A stretch of DNA of 64,000 nt from Vibrio neptunius (GCF_000967495.1 NZ_JXXU01000043.1:123024-187023), one strand, 5' to 3'. Positions 18,266 through 26,943 are shown, counted from the first letter of the stretch. Program-made: numbers and translations. The notes: a model not told the origin generated them from the letters alone.

Positions 18266-18772
18266 TACGACAATCCTCTTACAAAAGTTATGGTTATTTT
18301 ATCGAGTTATTTTCAAGTGATCCATTAAAATGCGAACACTTGAAAAATGAGCTCGGAACCGGATGTTATGTTATAAAATGGTTAGGTGAATGGATTGGAA
18401 TTGATAAACACGTCAAATAGTGTGATGTTAGTCATGTTGTTGCGAAATATCATGTCATTTTAGAGTCATGAGGATGTGCAGTTAGTTGTAAGCAAGTTCG
18501 ATTTATATAATTATCGTCAGCTAAATTATATAAATGAAAGATAATGCCTATTTATTTTATAAATTTCCCTGATGTGGTGATTTGTGAAAAGTTATCTTGC
18601 ACGGCATCGTGTGCTCCATCTAAGACGCCGTTCGTATTATATGGTACGATGGCTTTATTAGGTTCCCCACAGGGACCCTGTGAAGCTACAGTGGATGTCT
18701 TGTAGGATATCTGATGGGCATCATTATTGACTCGTTTGAGTTAGATGGATTTACAGAGAGAAGAGCCTGAAC
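18266..18772. promoter_or_regulatory. Long leader of the TetR gene with an inverted repeat at 18668-18682
   Basis: No gene is seen in this 507-nt gap. It includes CACAGGGACCCTGTG at 18668-18682, an inverted repeat with perfect 7-bp arms around a single A, about 90 nt upstream of the TetR start. It could be an operator or a hairpin in the transcript. The left half is AT-rich and featureless. Confidence 0.4.
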
Positions 18773-19234
18773 ATGCCAAAGCGTAGTAAAGAAGATACTG
18801 AAATCACGATTCAGAAGATTATGGACGCAGTAGTGGATCAACTTTTGCGTCTGGGCTATGACAAGATGTCTTACACAACCCTAAGTCAACAGACAGGTGT
18901 ATCGCGAACAGGTATCAGCCACCACTTTCCAAAGAAGACTGATTTTACCGCGGCGTTAGACGGTCGAATCTTCAAGATGTTTGTCGAGCATCTGAATTTT
19001 GACAATAGTCTGCAAGATTTCTCAGACAGCTGGGTAAAAGCGTTAGACAATGCCGAGTTCCTAGCGATTCTGCGCCTGCTATTCCACCATATCGTAACCT
19101 CTCAAAACACTCATGAGTTTGCAATGAATGGGATTGAACGCCTTTACAAAACGACTGAAGCTCAATTCGGCGTTGACAGTGCCAAAGAGTTAGAGTGGTT
19201 AATTGGTAAATCACTGGTTCGCATGGCGAAGTAA
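18773..19234 (+). CDS. Short TetR-family transcriptional regulator
   Basis: The 153-residue protein has an N-terminal TetR helix-turn-helix (YTTLSQQTGVSRTGISHHFP, then KKTDF) and a short all-helical ligand domain. TetR proteins are usually 190-220 residues, so the effector region is reduced, yet the frame is open and ends cleanly before a strong terminator, arguing against truncation. Targets and ligand are unknown. The long leader with an inverted repeat may be autoregulatory. ATG at 18773 is preceded by a purine-rich AGAGAAGAG. Confidence 0.8.
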   Translation: MPKRSKEDTEITIQKIMDAVVDQLLRLGYDKMSYTTLSQQTGVSRTGISHHFPKKTDFTAALDGRIFKMFVEHLNFDNSLQDFSDSWVKALDNAEFLAILRLLFHHIVTSQNTHEFAMNGIERLYKTTEAQFGVDSAKELEWLIGKSLVRMAK

Positions 19235-19257
19235 TTGATCATATCGTTGCCGTGTCA

Positions 19258-19285
19258 AAAAAGCCTTCCGATTGGAAGGCTTTTT
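19258..19285 (+). terminator. Terminator after the TetR gene
   Basis: AAAAAGCCTTCC and GGAAGGCTTTTT form a 12-bp stem with a GATT loop. It works in either direction and could once have served the chemoreceptor remnant on the other strand. Confidence 0.92.
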
Positions 19286-19289
19286 GTAT

Positions 19290-19495
19290 TTATAGCTTAC
19301 GGAATTGATTGACCAGCTTACCTTGGGAGTCCAGATTGTTGACTAACCCTTCGCATTCATCACGTGTGTCGCTGGCTAGGATGTTGGTGGCGGAGCATAC
19401 TATCACTGATAGATTGAACGCTTTAGTTGATGTCTTCGGTTACCCTTGCCATTTCTTCAATCGCTGTAGCGATTTGACCTCGCATCGACAAGACA
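19290..19495 (-). pseudogene. Remnant of a methyl-accepting chemotaxis protein C-terminus
   Basis: On the minus strand one frame reads GQIATAIEEMARVTEDIN, then a TAA, then SVQSISDSML. After a frameshift another frame continues ILASDTRDECEGLVNNLDSQ, then GKLVNQFRKL and a stop at 19290-19292. Joined, these match the last about 65 residues of Vibrio chemoreceptors. One internal stop and one frameshift show it is dead. The 5' part of the gene is missing, so it is a relic of a deletion or rearrangement between the TetR and response-regulator genes. Confidence 0.75.
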
Positions 19496-19800
19496 ATCAA
19501 ACTGGTTCTTTATTTCTCAATCAACGTAAGTACAATTTTTGGAACTTGGGATAATTAAATAGTCTCTATCTTGGTTGCCTAGATGTCAAAAGTAGCTTAC
19601 ATCGAGTGACCAAATAGTGCCGTGGTGATAATCGGCTTGATATCAAATTAGGCATAAGTAGTTTTGTAAGAGTTTGGTGTTCACTTACTTGATTGCCTTG
19701 ACGAGCATTACATGTACTTCAATACTTTACTAGGTTCGGAAGAGTCTGACACATGTTTCAAGCATATTGACGACTGTGAATATATGCTTGTCTGTGTTGC

Positions 19801-20049
19801 CTATAGAAGAACAGTTTGTTTTATACGGATAAAGTCTTTGGTGGAAATACGCTTGGTCACTCAATCAGCGTTCTTGATTTGTATGAAGCCGCAGACAACC
19901 GAGTTTTAGCGTAAAGCCGGCTTTCCTTCATACGGAAACAGGCGAAATTTCGGTCGAAGGAGCCGTATCCTTTTGGGAACTAGTGCTCATCGATGTTTTT
20001 CTTCGCACAGAGCGGATTTTCAAAAAGATTGCACCTAAGTACATGGGGT
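19801..20049 (+). pseudogene. Possible decayed gene of unknown family
   Basis: Three frames supply pieces of one protein-like sequence: PIEEQFVLYG, then DKVFGGNTLGHSISVLDLYE and AADNRVLA, then, after a shift, VKPAFLHTETGEISVEGAVS and FWELVLIDVFLRTERIFKKI, ending at a stop at 20047-20049. The composition looks like a real hydrophobic protein broken by frameshifts. I do not recognise the family. No intact gene lies in 19496-20286; the last 230 nt before the response regulator hold only its promoter region. Confidence 0.35.
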
Positions 20050-20286
20050 AGGTTCTGATGAAGATTTGTTTCAGTTGAAAGCTAGTGAAGAAAAATGACT
20101 CTAGGCTTTATTGGTTGTAGTTTTGTTTAATTTGTTGGTAGTAGGTTCAGCGTCTTTTGGCAGCATTAGAGTGTCTGCTCGGCGTTCTCAAAATAGATAC
20201 GTTTAATCTGTTTAGATTCATGCCTGATGATCTAACTATCTGTTACACTGAAACTATTAGTAACAAGAATAGCAGTAGGTATATGC

Positions 20287-21291
20287 ATGGCTTTTCCTGT
20301 CCTTATTTGTGACGATTCTGCGCTTGCCCGAAAGCAAATGGCGCGTTCATTACCGGCTTCTTTGAATGCAGACATCACTTTTGCTGTTCATGGTCTAGAT
20401 GCCTTGGAGCAGTTGGAACAAAACGACTTCAAGTTAATGTTCCTTGATTTGACCATGCCAGAGCTCGATGGTTTTGGGACACTGGAAGAGATAGGCACGC
20501 GCGGTATTGATATCCAAGTCGTTGTCGTATCGGGTGACATCCAACCCAAAGCGAAAGAACGCGTGATGACGCTTGGCGCGAAAGCGTTTATCCAAAAGCC
20601 GATTGATAAAGACGCACTCAATGCGGTGTTAAAAGAATTGGTTGAAAAACCAAGTCAACCACAAATTGTCACGCCTGTTACTGTTGAACTGCCTATTCTT
20701 CGTCGCCGAGACATCTATATGGAGGTAGCCAATGTGTCTATCGGCCGAGCCGCAGATGCCTTAGCTCGCCATTTTGATGTGTTTGTCCACCTTCCTCTTC
20801 CCAATGTTAATATCTTTGAAGTCAGTGAGCTGCATATGGCACTGCGTGACCTAGCAGAAAATGATCAAGTTTCAGGAGTGTGTCAGGGATTTAGTGGTGA
20901 GGGTATTGCCGGTGAGGCACTAGTATTGCTGAGTGATTCTAGTGTTTGTGATCTAAAAAAACTTATGAAGGTTCCGGCTGACAGTGAAGAGCTGGAAGAA
21001 CTGGAACTTCTCATGGATGTTTCAAATATCCTCGTTGGTTCGTTTTTGAATGGTTTGGGCAAGCAAGCGGAGGTGCGTTTTTTCCAAAGCTCACCCGTGC
21101 TTTTAGGCCAGCATATTTCCATTGATTCGGTGATTCAGTCAACGACTGGCTCGTTTCAGAAAACCATGACCTTTGAGGTGAGTTACAACATTGATGGTAC
21201 ATCTATTCGATGTGATTTGTTGTTTATGTTTGTTGATGAGTCCCTCCCATTGCTCGACAACAAGTTGTCTTATTTGATGGAGGACTTTTAA
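20287..21291 (+). CDS. Response regulator with receiver domain and CheC-like phosphatase domain
   Basis: This cytosolic 334-residue protein begins with a receiver domain: acidic pair D9-D10, phospho-acceptor D54 in FLDLTMPELDG, S82 in VVVSG and K104 in FIQKPID. From about 130 to the end is a CheC/CheX-like domain, including ELLMDVSNILVGSFLNGLG. CheC proteins dephosphorylate CheY-P, so this may be a self-limiting or phosphorylation-switched phosphatase (inferred). Its stop overlaps the start of the PAS protein by one base (TAATG), which implies translational coupling. A Shine-Dalgarno-like AGTAGG precedes the start. Confidence 0.82.
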   Translation: MAFPVLICDDSALARKQMARSLPASLNADITFAVHGLDALEQLEQNDFKLMFLDLTMPELDGFGTLEEIGTRGIDIQVVVVSGDIQPKAKERVMTLGAKAFIQKPIDKDALNAVLKELVEKPSQPQIVTPVTVELPILRRRDIYMEVANVSIGRAADALARHFDVFVHLPLPNVNIFEVSELHMALRDLAENDQVSGVCQGFSGEGIAGEALVLLSDSSVCDLKKLMKVPADSEELEELELLMDVSNILVGSFLNGLGKQAEVRFFQSSPVLLGQHISIDSVIQSTTGSFQKTMTFEVSYNIDGTSIRCDLLFMFVDESLPLLDNKLSYLMEDF

Positions 21292-21734
21292 TGGTAAATC
21301 TTCCCGCAGAATTTGAGCAATTCCACTGGATGGTGGACATGGTACAAAATGTCGATCTTGGGCTGATTGTTATTGACCGAGAATATAAAGTTCAGGTTTG
21401 GAACGGATTTATGACGCATCATAGTGGTGTGCAAGCCCATGACGCGATAGAAAAGCCGCTATTCGAGTTGTTCCCTGAAATACCAGAAGACTGGTTTAAG
21501 CTTAAGACTAAACCTGTCTATGATCTTGGGTGTCGAAGCTTTATCACGTGGCAACAGCGTCCTTACTTGTTCAAATGTCGCAATGTACGTCCAGTCACGC
21601 AACAGTCGGAATTCATGTACCAAAATATTACACTCAACCCGATGAGAACGCCGACGGGTGAAATTCGTTCTTTGTTCTTGTCTATACAAGATGCGACAGC
21701 CGAAGCTTTGGTGTCACAGAATCAAAATAAATAG
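21291..21734 (+). CDS. Single-domain PAS protein coupled to the REC-CheC gene
   Basis: A 147-residue protein made of one PAS-like domain: QNVDLGLIVIDREYKVQVWN at about 18-37, then HSGVQAHDAIEKPLFELFPE, a typical PAS opening, and FLSIQDATAE at the end. There is no kinase, cyclase or GGDEF output domain, so it must work through a partner, most simply the REC-CheC protein encoded immediately upstream with a one-base overlap. Ligand or cofactor is unknown. A terminator follows. Confidence 0.8.
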   Translation: MVNLPAEFEQFHWMVDMVQNVDLGLIVIDREYKVQVWNGFMTHHSGVQAHDAIEKPLFELFPEIPEDWFKLKTKPVYDLGCRSFITWQQRPYLFKCRNVRPVTQQSEFMYQNITLNPMRTPTGEIRSLFLSIQDATAEALVSQNQNK

Positions 21735-21755
21735 CCTCAACTGACCTAGTTAATG

Positions 21756-21784
21756 AAAGCCAGAGTTGTTCTGGCTTTATTTTT
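21756..21784 (+). terminator. Terminator after the REC-CheC/PAS pair
   Basis: AAAGCCAGA (21756-21764) and TCTGGCTTT (21770-21778) form the stem; the tail is ATTTTT. It separates the pair from the following nnr gene. Confidence 0.8.
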
Positions 21785-21799
21785 AACCAAGGAGAGCCA

Positions 21800-23281
21800 A
21801 TGTCAGTACCCATTCCTCTCTATAGTGGCGAGCAGGTGAAATCAGGTGAAGCCACTGCTGCGAAAAGTAAATCAGTCACTATGTATGAACTTATGACTCG
21901 CGCAGGCCAGTCGGTTTTTGAAGTGGTGAGAAGCCAATATTCGAACTGCGATTCACTGCTCGTTGTTTGTGGTGGTGGAAATAACGGTGGAGATGGTTAT
22001 GTTGTGGGAAAACTGGCGATTGAAGCTGGTATAGATGTGACCCTGTGGCAGTGTGTCGAATCGAGCAGACTAAAAGGTGACGCGTTGCAGGCATATCTGG
22101 ATTTTATTTCAGTGGGCGGCCGTACCGAGCTGCCCAGCTTAGATTCTGTACTCGATTACACTTGCATTCTTGACGCCTTGTTGGGTACGGGGTTGACCGG
22201 TAGTGTCAGAGCAGAGGCTTTTGCTATCATTGAGATGCTTAATCAAACAGATGTCCCGGTTGTCTCAGTGGATATTCCTTCTGGGTTGTGTAGCAATACT
22301 GGACAGGTTTTAGGCACATGTGTTCAGGCTGAACATACTGTCTCGTTTATAGGCTTGAAGCAAGGCTTGTTTACCGGACGAGCTCGCGATTACACAGGAA
22401 AAGTGCATTTCGCTGGACTAGGTGTTGACGACGTCTTTAATCAACAGAACGTGCCGTCGTCACTACTGTTAAATAATATCGGCGATTTTGCCCCCGTCAT
22501 AGCTCGTTCAAGAAGTGCCCACAAAGGCTCTCATGGCAAAGCTGTTATTATAGGTGGGAATCAAGGTTTTGGAGGTGCTGCAATACTCTCGGCACTGGCT
22601 TGCCAGAGAGCGGGAGCTGGTTTAACGGCATTACTTACCCACCCGGAGAATACACAACCCGCTTTAGTATCCTGTCCCGAAGTGATGATATCTTCTTGGT
22701 TGGATAGCGAGGCGAGTGATTTTAGGTTGAACCAATGGTGTGACTGTTTTGCTATTGGTCCAGGGTTAGGAATGGACGTTAATGCTACCAAGATGTTTAA
22801 AGCTATGTCGTTTTCTACATTGCCAAAAGTGTATGATGCAGACGCACTCAACTTACTTGCCGAAAATGAAAATTATGATGCAAAGCGTATTATTACGCCT
22901 CATCCTGGTGAGGCTTCTCGACTCTTAAAGTGCTCCGTTCAAGAAATTGAGAGTGACAGGTTCAGGGCTGTGGAGAACCTTTACAAAAAGTATGGTGGCG
23001 TTGTTGTATTAAAGGGAGCAGGGACTCTCATTTTTGATGGTAAGGAAACGTATATCTGCAATGCAGGGAACCCTGGTATGGCGACAGGAGGAATGGGGGA
23101 TATTCTAACGGGTATCATCGTTGGGTTATTGGTGCAAGGTGAAAGTTTGGTCAATGCTGCCGTGAGAGGTGTCATGATACATAGTCTTGCTGCTGACAGA
23201 GATGCTGAAATAAACGGTGAACGAGGACTCTGTGCACGTGATTTATTGCCTCATATTCGACATTTAGTAAATGGAAAATAG
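21800..23281 (+). CDS. nnr: Bifunctional NAD(P)H-hydrate epimerase / ADP-dependent NAD(P)H-hydrate dehydratase
   Basis: A 493-residue YjeF-type cytosolic repair enzyme. The N-terminal half (to about 215) is the epimerase that interconverts R and S forms of damaged NAD(P)H hydrate, with VVCGGGNNGGDGYVVGKLA and VSVDIPSGL. The C-terminal half is the ribokinase-like dehydratase that restores NAD(P)H, with GKAVIIGGNQGFGGAAILSA, KGAGT and NPGMATGGMGDILTGII. The start at 21800 has AAGGAG 6 nt upstream. In many Proteobacteria tsaE follows this gene; here it does not, and the next gene is guaC. Confidence 0.95.
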   Translation: MSVPIPLYSGEQVKSGEATAAKSKSVTMYELMTRAGQSVFEVVRSQYSNCDSLLVVCGGGNNGGDGYVVGKLAIEAGIDVTLWQCVESSRLKGDALQAYLDFISVGGRTELPSLDSVLDYTCILDALLGTGLTGSVRAEAFAIIEMLNQTDVPVVSVDIPSGLCSNTGQVLGTCVQAEHTVSFIGLKQGLFTGRARDYTGKVHFAGLGVDDVFNQQNVPSSLLLNNIGDFAPVIARSRSAHKGSHGKAVIIGGNQGFGGAAILSALACQRAGAGLTALLTHPENTQPALVSCPEVMISSWLDSEASDFRLNQWCDCFAIGPGLGMDVNATKMFKAMSFSTLPKVYDADALNLLAENENYDAKRIITPHPGEASRLLKCSVQEIESDRFRAVENLYKKYGGVVVLKGAGTLIFDGKETYICNAGNPGMATGGMGDILTGIIVGLLVQGESLVNAAVRGVMIHSLAADRDAEINGERGLCARDLLPHIRHLVNGK

Positions 23282-23335
23282 TCGGCCAGTGCTGCCCGAG
23301 ATGAAAATGTGCAAAAACAACAGTGTTATCGATTC

Positions 23336-23351
23336 CGGAAAACGGTTGCGC
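23336..23351 (+). promoter_or_regulatory. Weak PurR-like box in the guaC upstream region
   Basis: CGGAAAACGGTTGCGC fits 9 of 12 defined PurR consensus positions, with the CG centre and the right arm intact. It lies about 270 nt upstream of guaC, which is far for an operator unless the promoter is distant and the leader long, as the downstream hairpins suggest. Confidence 0.25.
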
Positions 23352-23510
23352 GCTGATAGGGTTTGTTTGTTAAGCTATTGTTTATTAACGTTTGTTTTAG
23401 TTTGTGCTTGAAGTTAGGGGAATTGGATTTGCAAGATAACAAAATGGTATCACAAATAAATTGAAAATATCAGTCTTGCGGGAAATAAATCACAGCCTAT
23501 AATGCTGAAA

Positions 23511-23574
23511 ACCGGAGCGTCTGCCAACGCTCCGGTTTTTTTGTGTCCGAAACTCGGTAAAGCGTCTGCCAACG
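23511..23574 (+). promoter_or_regulatory. guaC leader: terminator-like hairpin and a second hairpin with the same loop
   Basis: ACCGGAGCG (23511-23519) pairs with CGCTCCGGT (23528-23536) and is followed by seven T residues, a complete intrinsic terminator 80 nt upstream of guaC. The 13-mer GCGTCTGCCAACG occurs at 23517-23529, spanning this hairpin's loop, and again at 23562-23574, where weaker flanking arms form a second hairpin with the same TCTGCCAA loop. It could be an attenuator for guaC, or simply the terminator of a short upstream transcript. No known riboswitch consensus is apparent. Confidence 0.55.
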
Positions 23575-23622
23575 TTTCCCGAAAACGCACGACACGTAAA
23601 TTTGCTTATAGGAAAATTTATC

Positions 23623-24669
23623 ATGCGTATCGAACAAGAACTTAAGTTAGGCTTTAAAGATGTACTATTCCGCCCGAAGCGTTCTACTCTCAAAAGTCGT
23701 TCTCAAGTTGAATTAACCCGCGATTTTACATTCAAGCATAGTGGTCGTCAATGGTCTGGCACACCCGTAATTGCAGCAAACATGGACTCAGTCGGTAGCT
23801 TTGAAATGGCTAAAGCTTTAGCAGAACATGGCGTGATGACTGCAATTCACAAGCATTATACCGTAGAGCAATGGGCTGACTTCGTGAAATCAGCGGATAA
23901 AAAAACACTAAACAACGTGTTTGTTTCTACGGGAACTTCAGATGCTGATTTCGAAAAGACAAAAGAAATCATGGCGCTATCTGAAGAACTTATCTTCATC
24001 TGTATTGATATCGCGAATGGTTACTCTGAGCACTTAGTAGAGTACATCGAGAAGGTACGTGCTGCATTCCCTAACAAAGTTATCTCTGCGGGCAATGTAG
24101 TGACTGGTGATATGTGTGAAGAGCTTATCCTAGCTGGTGCAGACATTGTGAAAGTGGGTATTGGCCCAGGTTCTGTATGTACTACTCGCGTTAAAACAGG
24201 TGTTGGTTATCCTCAACTTTCTGCAATCATCGAATGTGGTGATGCTGCCCACGGCCTAGGTGGTATGATCATCGGTGATGGTGGCTGCTCATGTGCGGGT
24301 GACGTAGCAAAAGCTTTCGGAGGCGGCGCTGATTTCGTTATGCTAGGCGGTATGCTGGCAGGCCACGAAGAGTCCGGTGGTGAGCTAATTGAGAAAGACG
24401 GAGAGAGCTTCATGAAGTTCTATGGCATGTCTTCTCAGTCTGCTATGGACAAGCACTCAGGCGGTGTTGCAAAGTACCGTGCAGCTGAAGGAAAAACCGT
24501 ACTATTGCCATTCCGCGGCAGTGTTCACGGCACTATCTCAGACATCCTTGGTGGTGTGCGTTCAACCTGTACATACGTAGGTGCAGCAAAGCTTAAAGAG
24601 CTAACTAAGCGTACGACTTTCATCCGCGTACAAGAGCAAGAGAACAACGTTTTCGGTAAAGAGAAGTAA
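23623..24669 (+). CDS. guaC: GMP reductase
   Basis: GMP reductase converts GMP to IMP with NADPH in the cytosol, linking guanine and adenine nucleotide pools. The 348-residue protein begins MRIEQELKLGFKDVL as in E. coli and carries the catalytic cysteine loop GIGPGSVCTTR, GDGGCSCAGDVAKAFGGGA and MLGGMLAGHEESGG. The start is the ATG at 23623, with AGGAAAA about 7 nt upstream; the in-frame start at 23602 adds seven unconserved residues. Its last 39 nt and terminator are duplicated at 28524-28625, marking an insertion site. The leader may regulate it. Confidence 0.96.
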   Translation: MRIEQELKLGFKDVLFRPKRSTLKSRSQVELTRDFTFKHSGRQWSGTPVIAANMDSVGSFEMAKALAEHGVMTAIHKHYTVEQWADFVKSADKKTLNNVFVSTGTSDADFEKTKEIMALSEELIFICIDIANGYSEHLVEYIEKVRAAFPNKVISAGNVVTGDMCEELILAGADIVKVGIGPGSVCTTRVKTGVGYPQLSAIIECGDAAHGLGGMIIGDGGCSCAGDVAKAFGGGADFVMLGGMLAGHEESGGELIEKDGESFMKFYGMSSQSAMDKHSGGVAKYRAAEGKTVLLPFRGSVHGTISDILGGVRSTCTYVGAAKLKELTKRTTFIRVQEQENNVFGKEK

Positions 24670-24734
24670 TCCCACACTTCGGAAAATTCGAATAATTAAG
24701 AGCCGCATTTTGCGGCTCTTTTTTTGCCTGAAAA
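24631..24734 (+). repeat. Left copy of the guaC 3'-end direct repeat (candidate attachment site)
   Basis: This 104-bp segment covers the last 39 nt of guaC, the intergenic bases and the terminator through TTTTTGCCTGAAAA. It recurs at 28524-28625 with only about six differences. Two near-identical gene ends about 3.9 kb apart are the usual footprint of site-specific island integration, or of a duplication-bearing insertion. Confidence 0.8.
24698..24727 (+). terminator. Terminator after guaC
   Basis: AAGAGCCGCA and TGCGGCTCTT form the stem, followed by a T tract. The right-hand copy at about 28590-28617 has AGTCGC and a shorter right arm, so it pairs less well. Confidence 0.9.
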
Positions 24735-24925
24735 TCGTAAAGTGGCGACAAAGTGGCGACAGCCAGCGAAAAATTTTTTCTTTGCGTTATTTAGCAGGTT
24801 TGCATAAAACTGTAGTAATGTACCGGCCTTTTAAGCTTTTTCGACATTATGGCGGGAGTCTGTTATCCAATTTCACGTCATACTTACCAAATAAAACCGA
24901 TAATTTTTATAAGGTAGTATTTTGT

Positions 24926-25804
24926 TTATGCGTTAATAAATATTTCTGCTAATTTATCCAGCCGATCTGCTCTTAGACAATCGACAACCTCTGCTTCTAC
25001 ATCCGAAACTATTCCGCTGTGTTTAAGCTCAGTGAAGGCATCAATGTATGATTCCTCATAATCATGCCAAGCACAGCGTTCACCGAAAGATGAGGTGAAC
25101 TGGTAGGTGATTAAATAATATTCGCGAGATTCTTGCCATACTTCGGTTGATTTGGTCGCCTTACGACCCTTAGCTTGCTTTACAAATAAACGGAAAACTT
25201 CAGGGTTAAGATGGTAAAAACCGAAACATACGTCGAGGCACTCGGTGAACTCTTCTTCTGAAAACGTACTAATGTCAATCTCAGGACTTTGTAATAAGCG
25301 GAACAAATAATCAGCTGTATATGGTATGGGATCTAGATAACCCACGATATCACACACCAATTTGAAAAATACAGTGATAGACATTTTCCCAGCTTGATAC
25401 AGCTGCTTGAAACCAGGCTCAACAGTACTTTCGAAAAACTCAACATCAAACTCCATGCGGTTTGCGGTCATTTCAGTTGAGTAATAGTCATAAAATGGGA
25501 AGCCAATTCCAAGCGCAATACTATTGCGACAAGCCATTTCAATATAATCGGGCTGATGGTGGTCTACTAATTCTCCCATGCAAACATCAAGCTTGATATC
25601 AGTGAGCACATCTCCCATTACTTCAGCATATTGTTTAATTTCTTTAATATCTAGCGCTGCTGTTACATCAAGATAACTATCAAATAATTCTTCACTAAGC
25701 GCAGCCACTGTTTTGGTATCTCCCTTTTTAAGTGCGCTTTTCAATGCAGTTAGGTTCCCTGAGGTATAATCATTATACCAATTGCCAAAATAGTGTTGCC
25801 TCAT
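24926..25804 (-). CDS. Hypothetical protein inside the guaC-flanked block
   Basis: The 292-residue, acidic, predicted soluble protein has no signal peptide or membrane segment. It is rich in Tyr and Phe (for example IGFPFYDYYSTEM and CFGFYHLNPEVFRLF) and mostly helical in appearance. I do not recognise the family and see no catalytic motif. The start has AAGGA 9 nt upstream. The gene is AT-rich compared with guaC, and is the first gene inside the left direct repeat, facing it, which fits an acquired gene. Confidence 0.6.
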   Translation of the reverse strand: MRQHYFGNWYNDYTSGNLTALKSALKKGDTKTVAALSEELFDSYLDVTAALDIKEIKQYAEVMGDVLTDIKLDVCMGELVDHHQPDYIEMACRNSIALGIGFPFYDYYSTEMTANRMEFDVEFFESTVEPGFKQLYQAGKMSITVFFKLVCDIVGYLDPIPYTADYLFRLLQSPEIDISTFSEEEFTECLDVCFGFYHLNPEVFRLFVKQAKGRKATKSTEVWQESREYYLITYQFTSSFGERCAWHDYEESYIDAFTELKHSGIVSDVEAEVVDCLRADRLDKLAEIFINA

Positions 25805-26426
25805 GATGCGGTTTCCTTGTTTAAACTTTACTATTATTGTGAGCCAGTCACATAATTGGTGGCAAGCTTATCTTATTCAAAGATATTTGACCATAACGTG
25901 GGGCGCTTTATTCGTCTTATTCTAAAAGCTCGGATTATTAATTGTTCAAAACGATCAGTATGACAATTAAAATCTGGTATTTATTATGGTGAAAAGTTAA
26001 AAACTAACACAATATCCACCACTATTTTTATTATATTATTGTGGGCAATACGTGCTATCGCTAAAAATAGAATGATATGCTGCGATAACACGTTCTTCAC
26101 TAGATGTTAAGTTACCGCCAATAGCTATATTGCCTATAGGGTGGGAATCTTCTTTTAATAAGGGCAGATGGGAAGATAGGCCTAATTGGTCTGTCAATTA
26201 AACCACTATCAATAAAACAAAATTTGAAAATCTTAATCACTTTACTCCTAAAGACGAAAAAGGTTGCGCTCTTATTGTTTTTCCCTATACGACGACTTAA
26301 TGAACACCATATAGCCTTCTCAAGAAAAGCACTCAATTCATTCGTTTTGAGTTGAGCGCGCAAATCATCAGCATTACTTCAATATCTTGTGATTGAATTT
26401 AGAAGATCGGTGAATAAACGAATAGT

Positions 26427-26454
26427 CTGATAAAGTGTCTGTTCCTTTAAGTTT
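26427..26454 (+). repeat. Dispersed short repeat, copy 1
   Basis: CTGATAAAGTGTCTGTTCCT followed by TTAAGTTT. This is one of a family with core AAAGTGYCTGTCCCTTTAAG; other copies lie at 26734, 28015 (degenerate), 28070, 28464 and 28494, all in plus orientation and between genes. Confidence 0.75.
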
Positions 26455-26490
26455 CTGTTTGCCAAAAGCAGCTCTTGAGCAAACATAAAA

Positions 26491-26520
26491 AATCCCCACT
26501 AACTTTGTTAGTGGGGGATT
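26491..26520 (-). terminator. Strong hairpin, terminator-like on the minus strand
   Basis: AATCCCCACTAA and TTAGTGGGGGATT pair with one bulge. On the minus strand the stem is followed by TTTTTTATG, a good terminator tail, but no intact minus-strand gene lies upstream of it. Confidence 0.6.
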
Positions 26521-26733
26521 ATCATACGCTCCTAGGACCGTTCAAGTCTCTAAACCGATCAATATTAGAGCTTAAGCTCGACGTTTTTCTACGCTTATGG
26601 TGTATCGATAAAAACATGGCGAATATCTTCAGATTCATTACAGCTCAGTTTGAAGCCTTGTATCAGCTTCTATCTATCGAGCCAGACCAAGCCCATTCGT
26701 TTTCATATCAGTTAATTTAGGGGGGAAAGGTCA

Positions 26734-26758
26734 CAGAAAGCGCCTGTACCTTTAAGTT
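26734..26758 (+). repeat. Dispersed short repeat, copy 2
   Basis: CAGAAAGCGCCTGTACCTTT followed by AAGTT, a diverged member of the same family, lying between the empty gap and the small gene at 26944. Confidence 0.55.
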
Positions 26759-26943
26759 CATCTTTTGATGAAAGGTCTAATCTGACCCTGAAGATTTGAC
26801 TCGGTAATAAGTGATACGTTAGATTGATAATCATAAATTGATGGGATTGAAGCAGATCTGTGTCGCTCTGCCTTTTACTCACTTATACTAACGTTACGAT
26901 AAGAACACCGACTTGATAACGTGAGTCTATCTAGGAGGTATTT

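Larger units (their letters stand above)
25805..26943. other. Gene-poor AT-rich gap of the guaC-flanked block
   Basis: No convincing gene was found in this 1.1 kb. It contains an imperfect inverted repeat with 12-nt arms (26050-26061 ACGTGCTATCGC and 26082-26093 GCGATAACACGT, one mismatch), two copies of the dispersed short repeat (26427-26454 and 26734-26758), and a strong hairpin at 26491-26520. Short frames at 26112-26363 and 26475-26720 lack ribosome sites and recognisable content. Confidence 0.5.

Noticed and set aside
18600..18772. Leader region considered as a Qrr-like or other quorum-sensing small RNA
   Set aside because: No match to the conserved Qrr core that I know, and no terminator before the TetR gene.
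26050..26093. Inverted repeat considered as an integron attC/VCR site
   Set aside because: Arms ACGTGCTATCGC/GCGATAACACGT lack the GTTRRRY/RYYYAAC core sites, the length is too short for a Vibrio VCR, and it does not recur in the block.
26112..26363. 83-codon minus-strand frame as a gene
   Set aside because: No ribosome site, no recognisable domain, and low-complexity AT-rich translation.
26475..26720. 81-codon plus-strand frame as a gene
   Set aside because: It starts just before and runs through a strong hairpin, lacks a ribosome site and resembles nothing known; its composition on either strand is not convincing as an intact gene or transposase.
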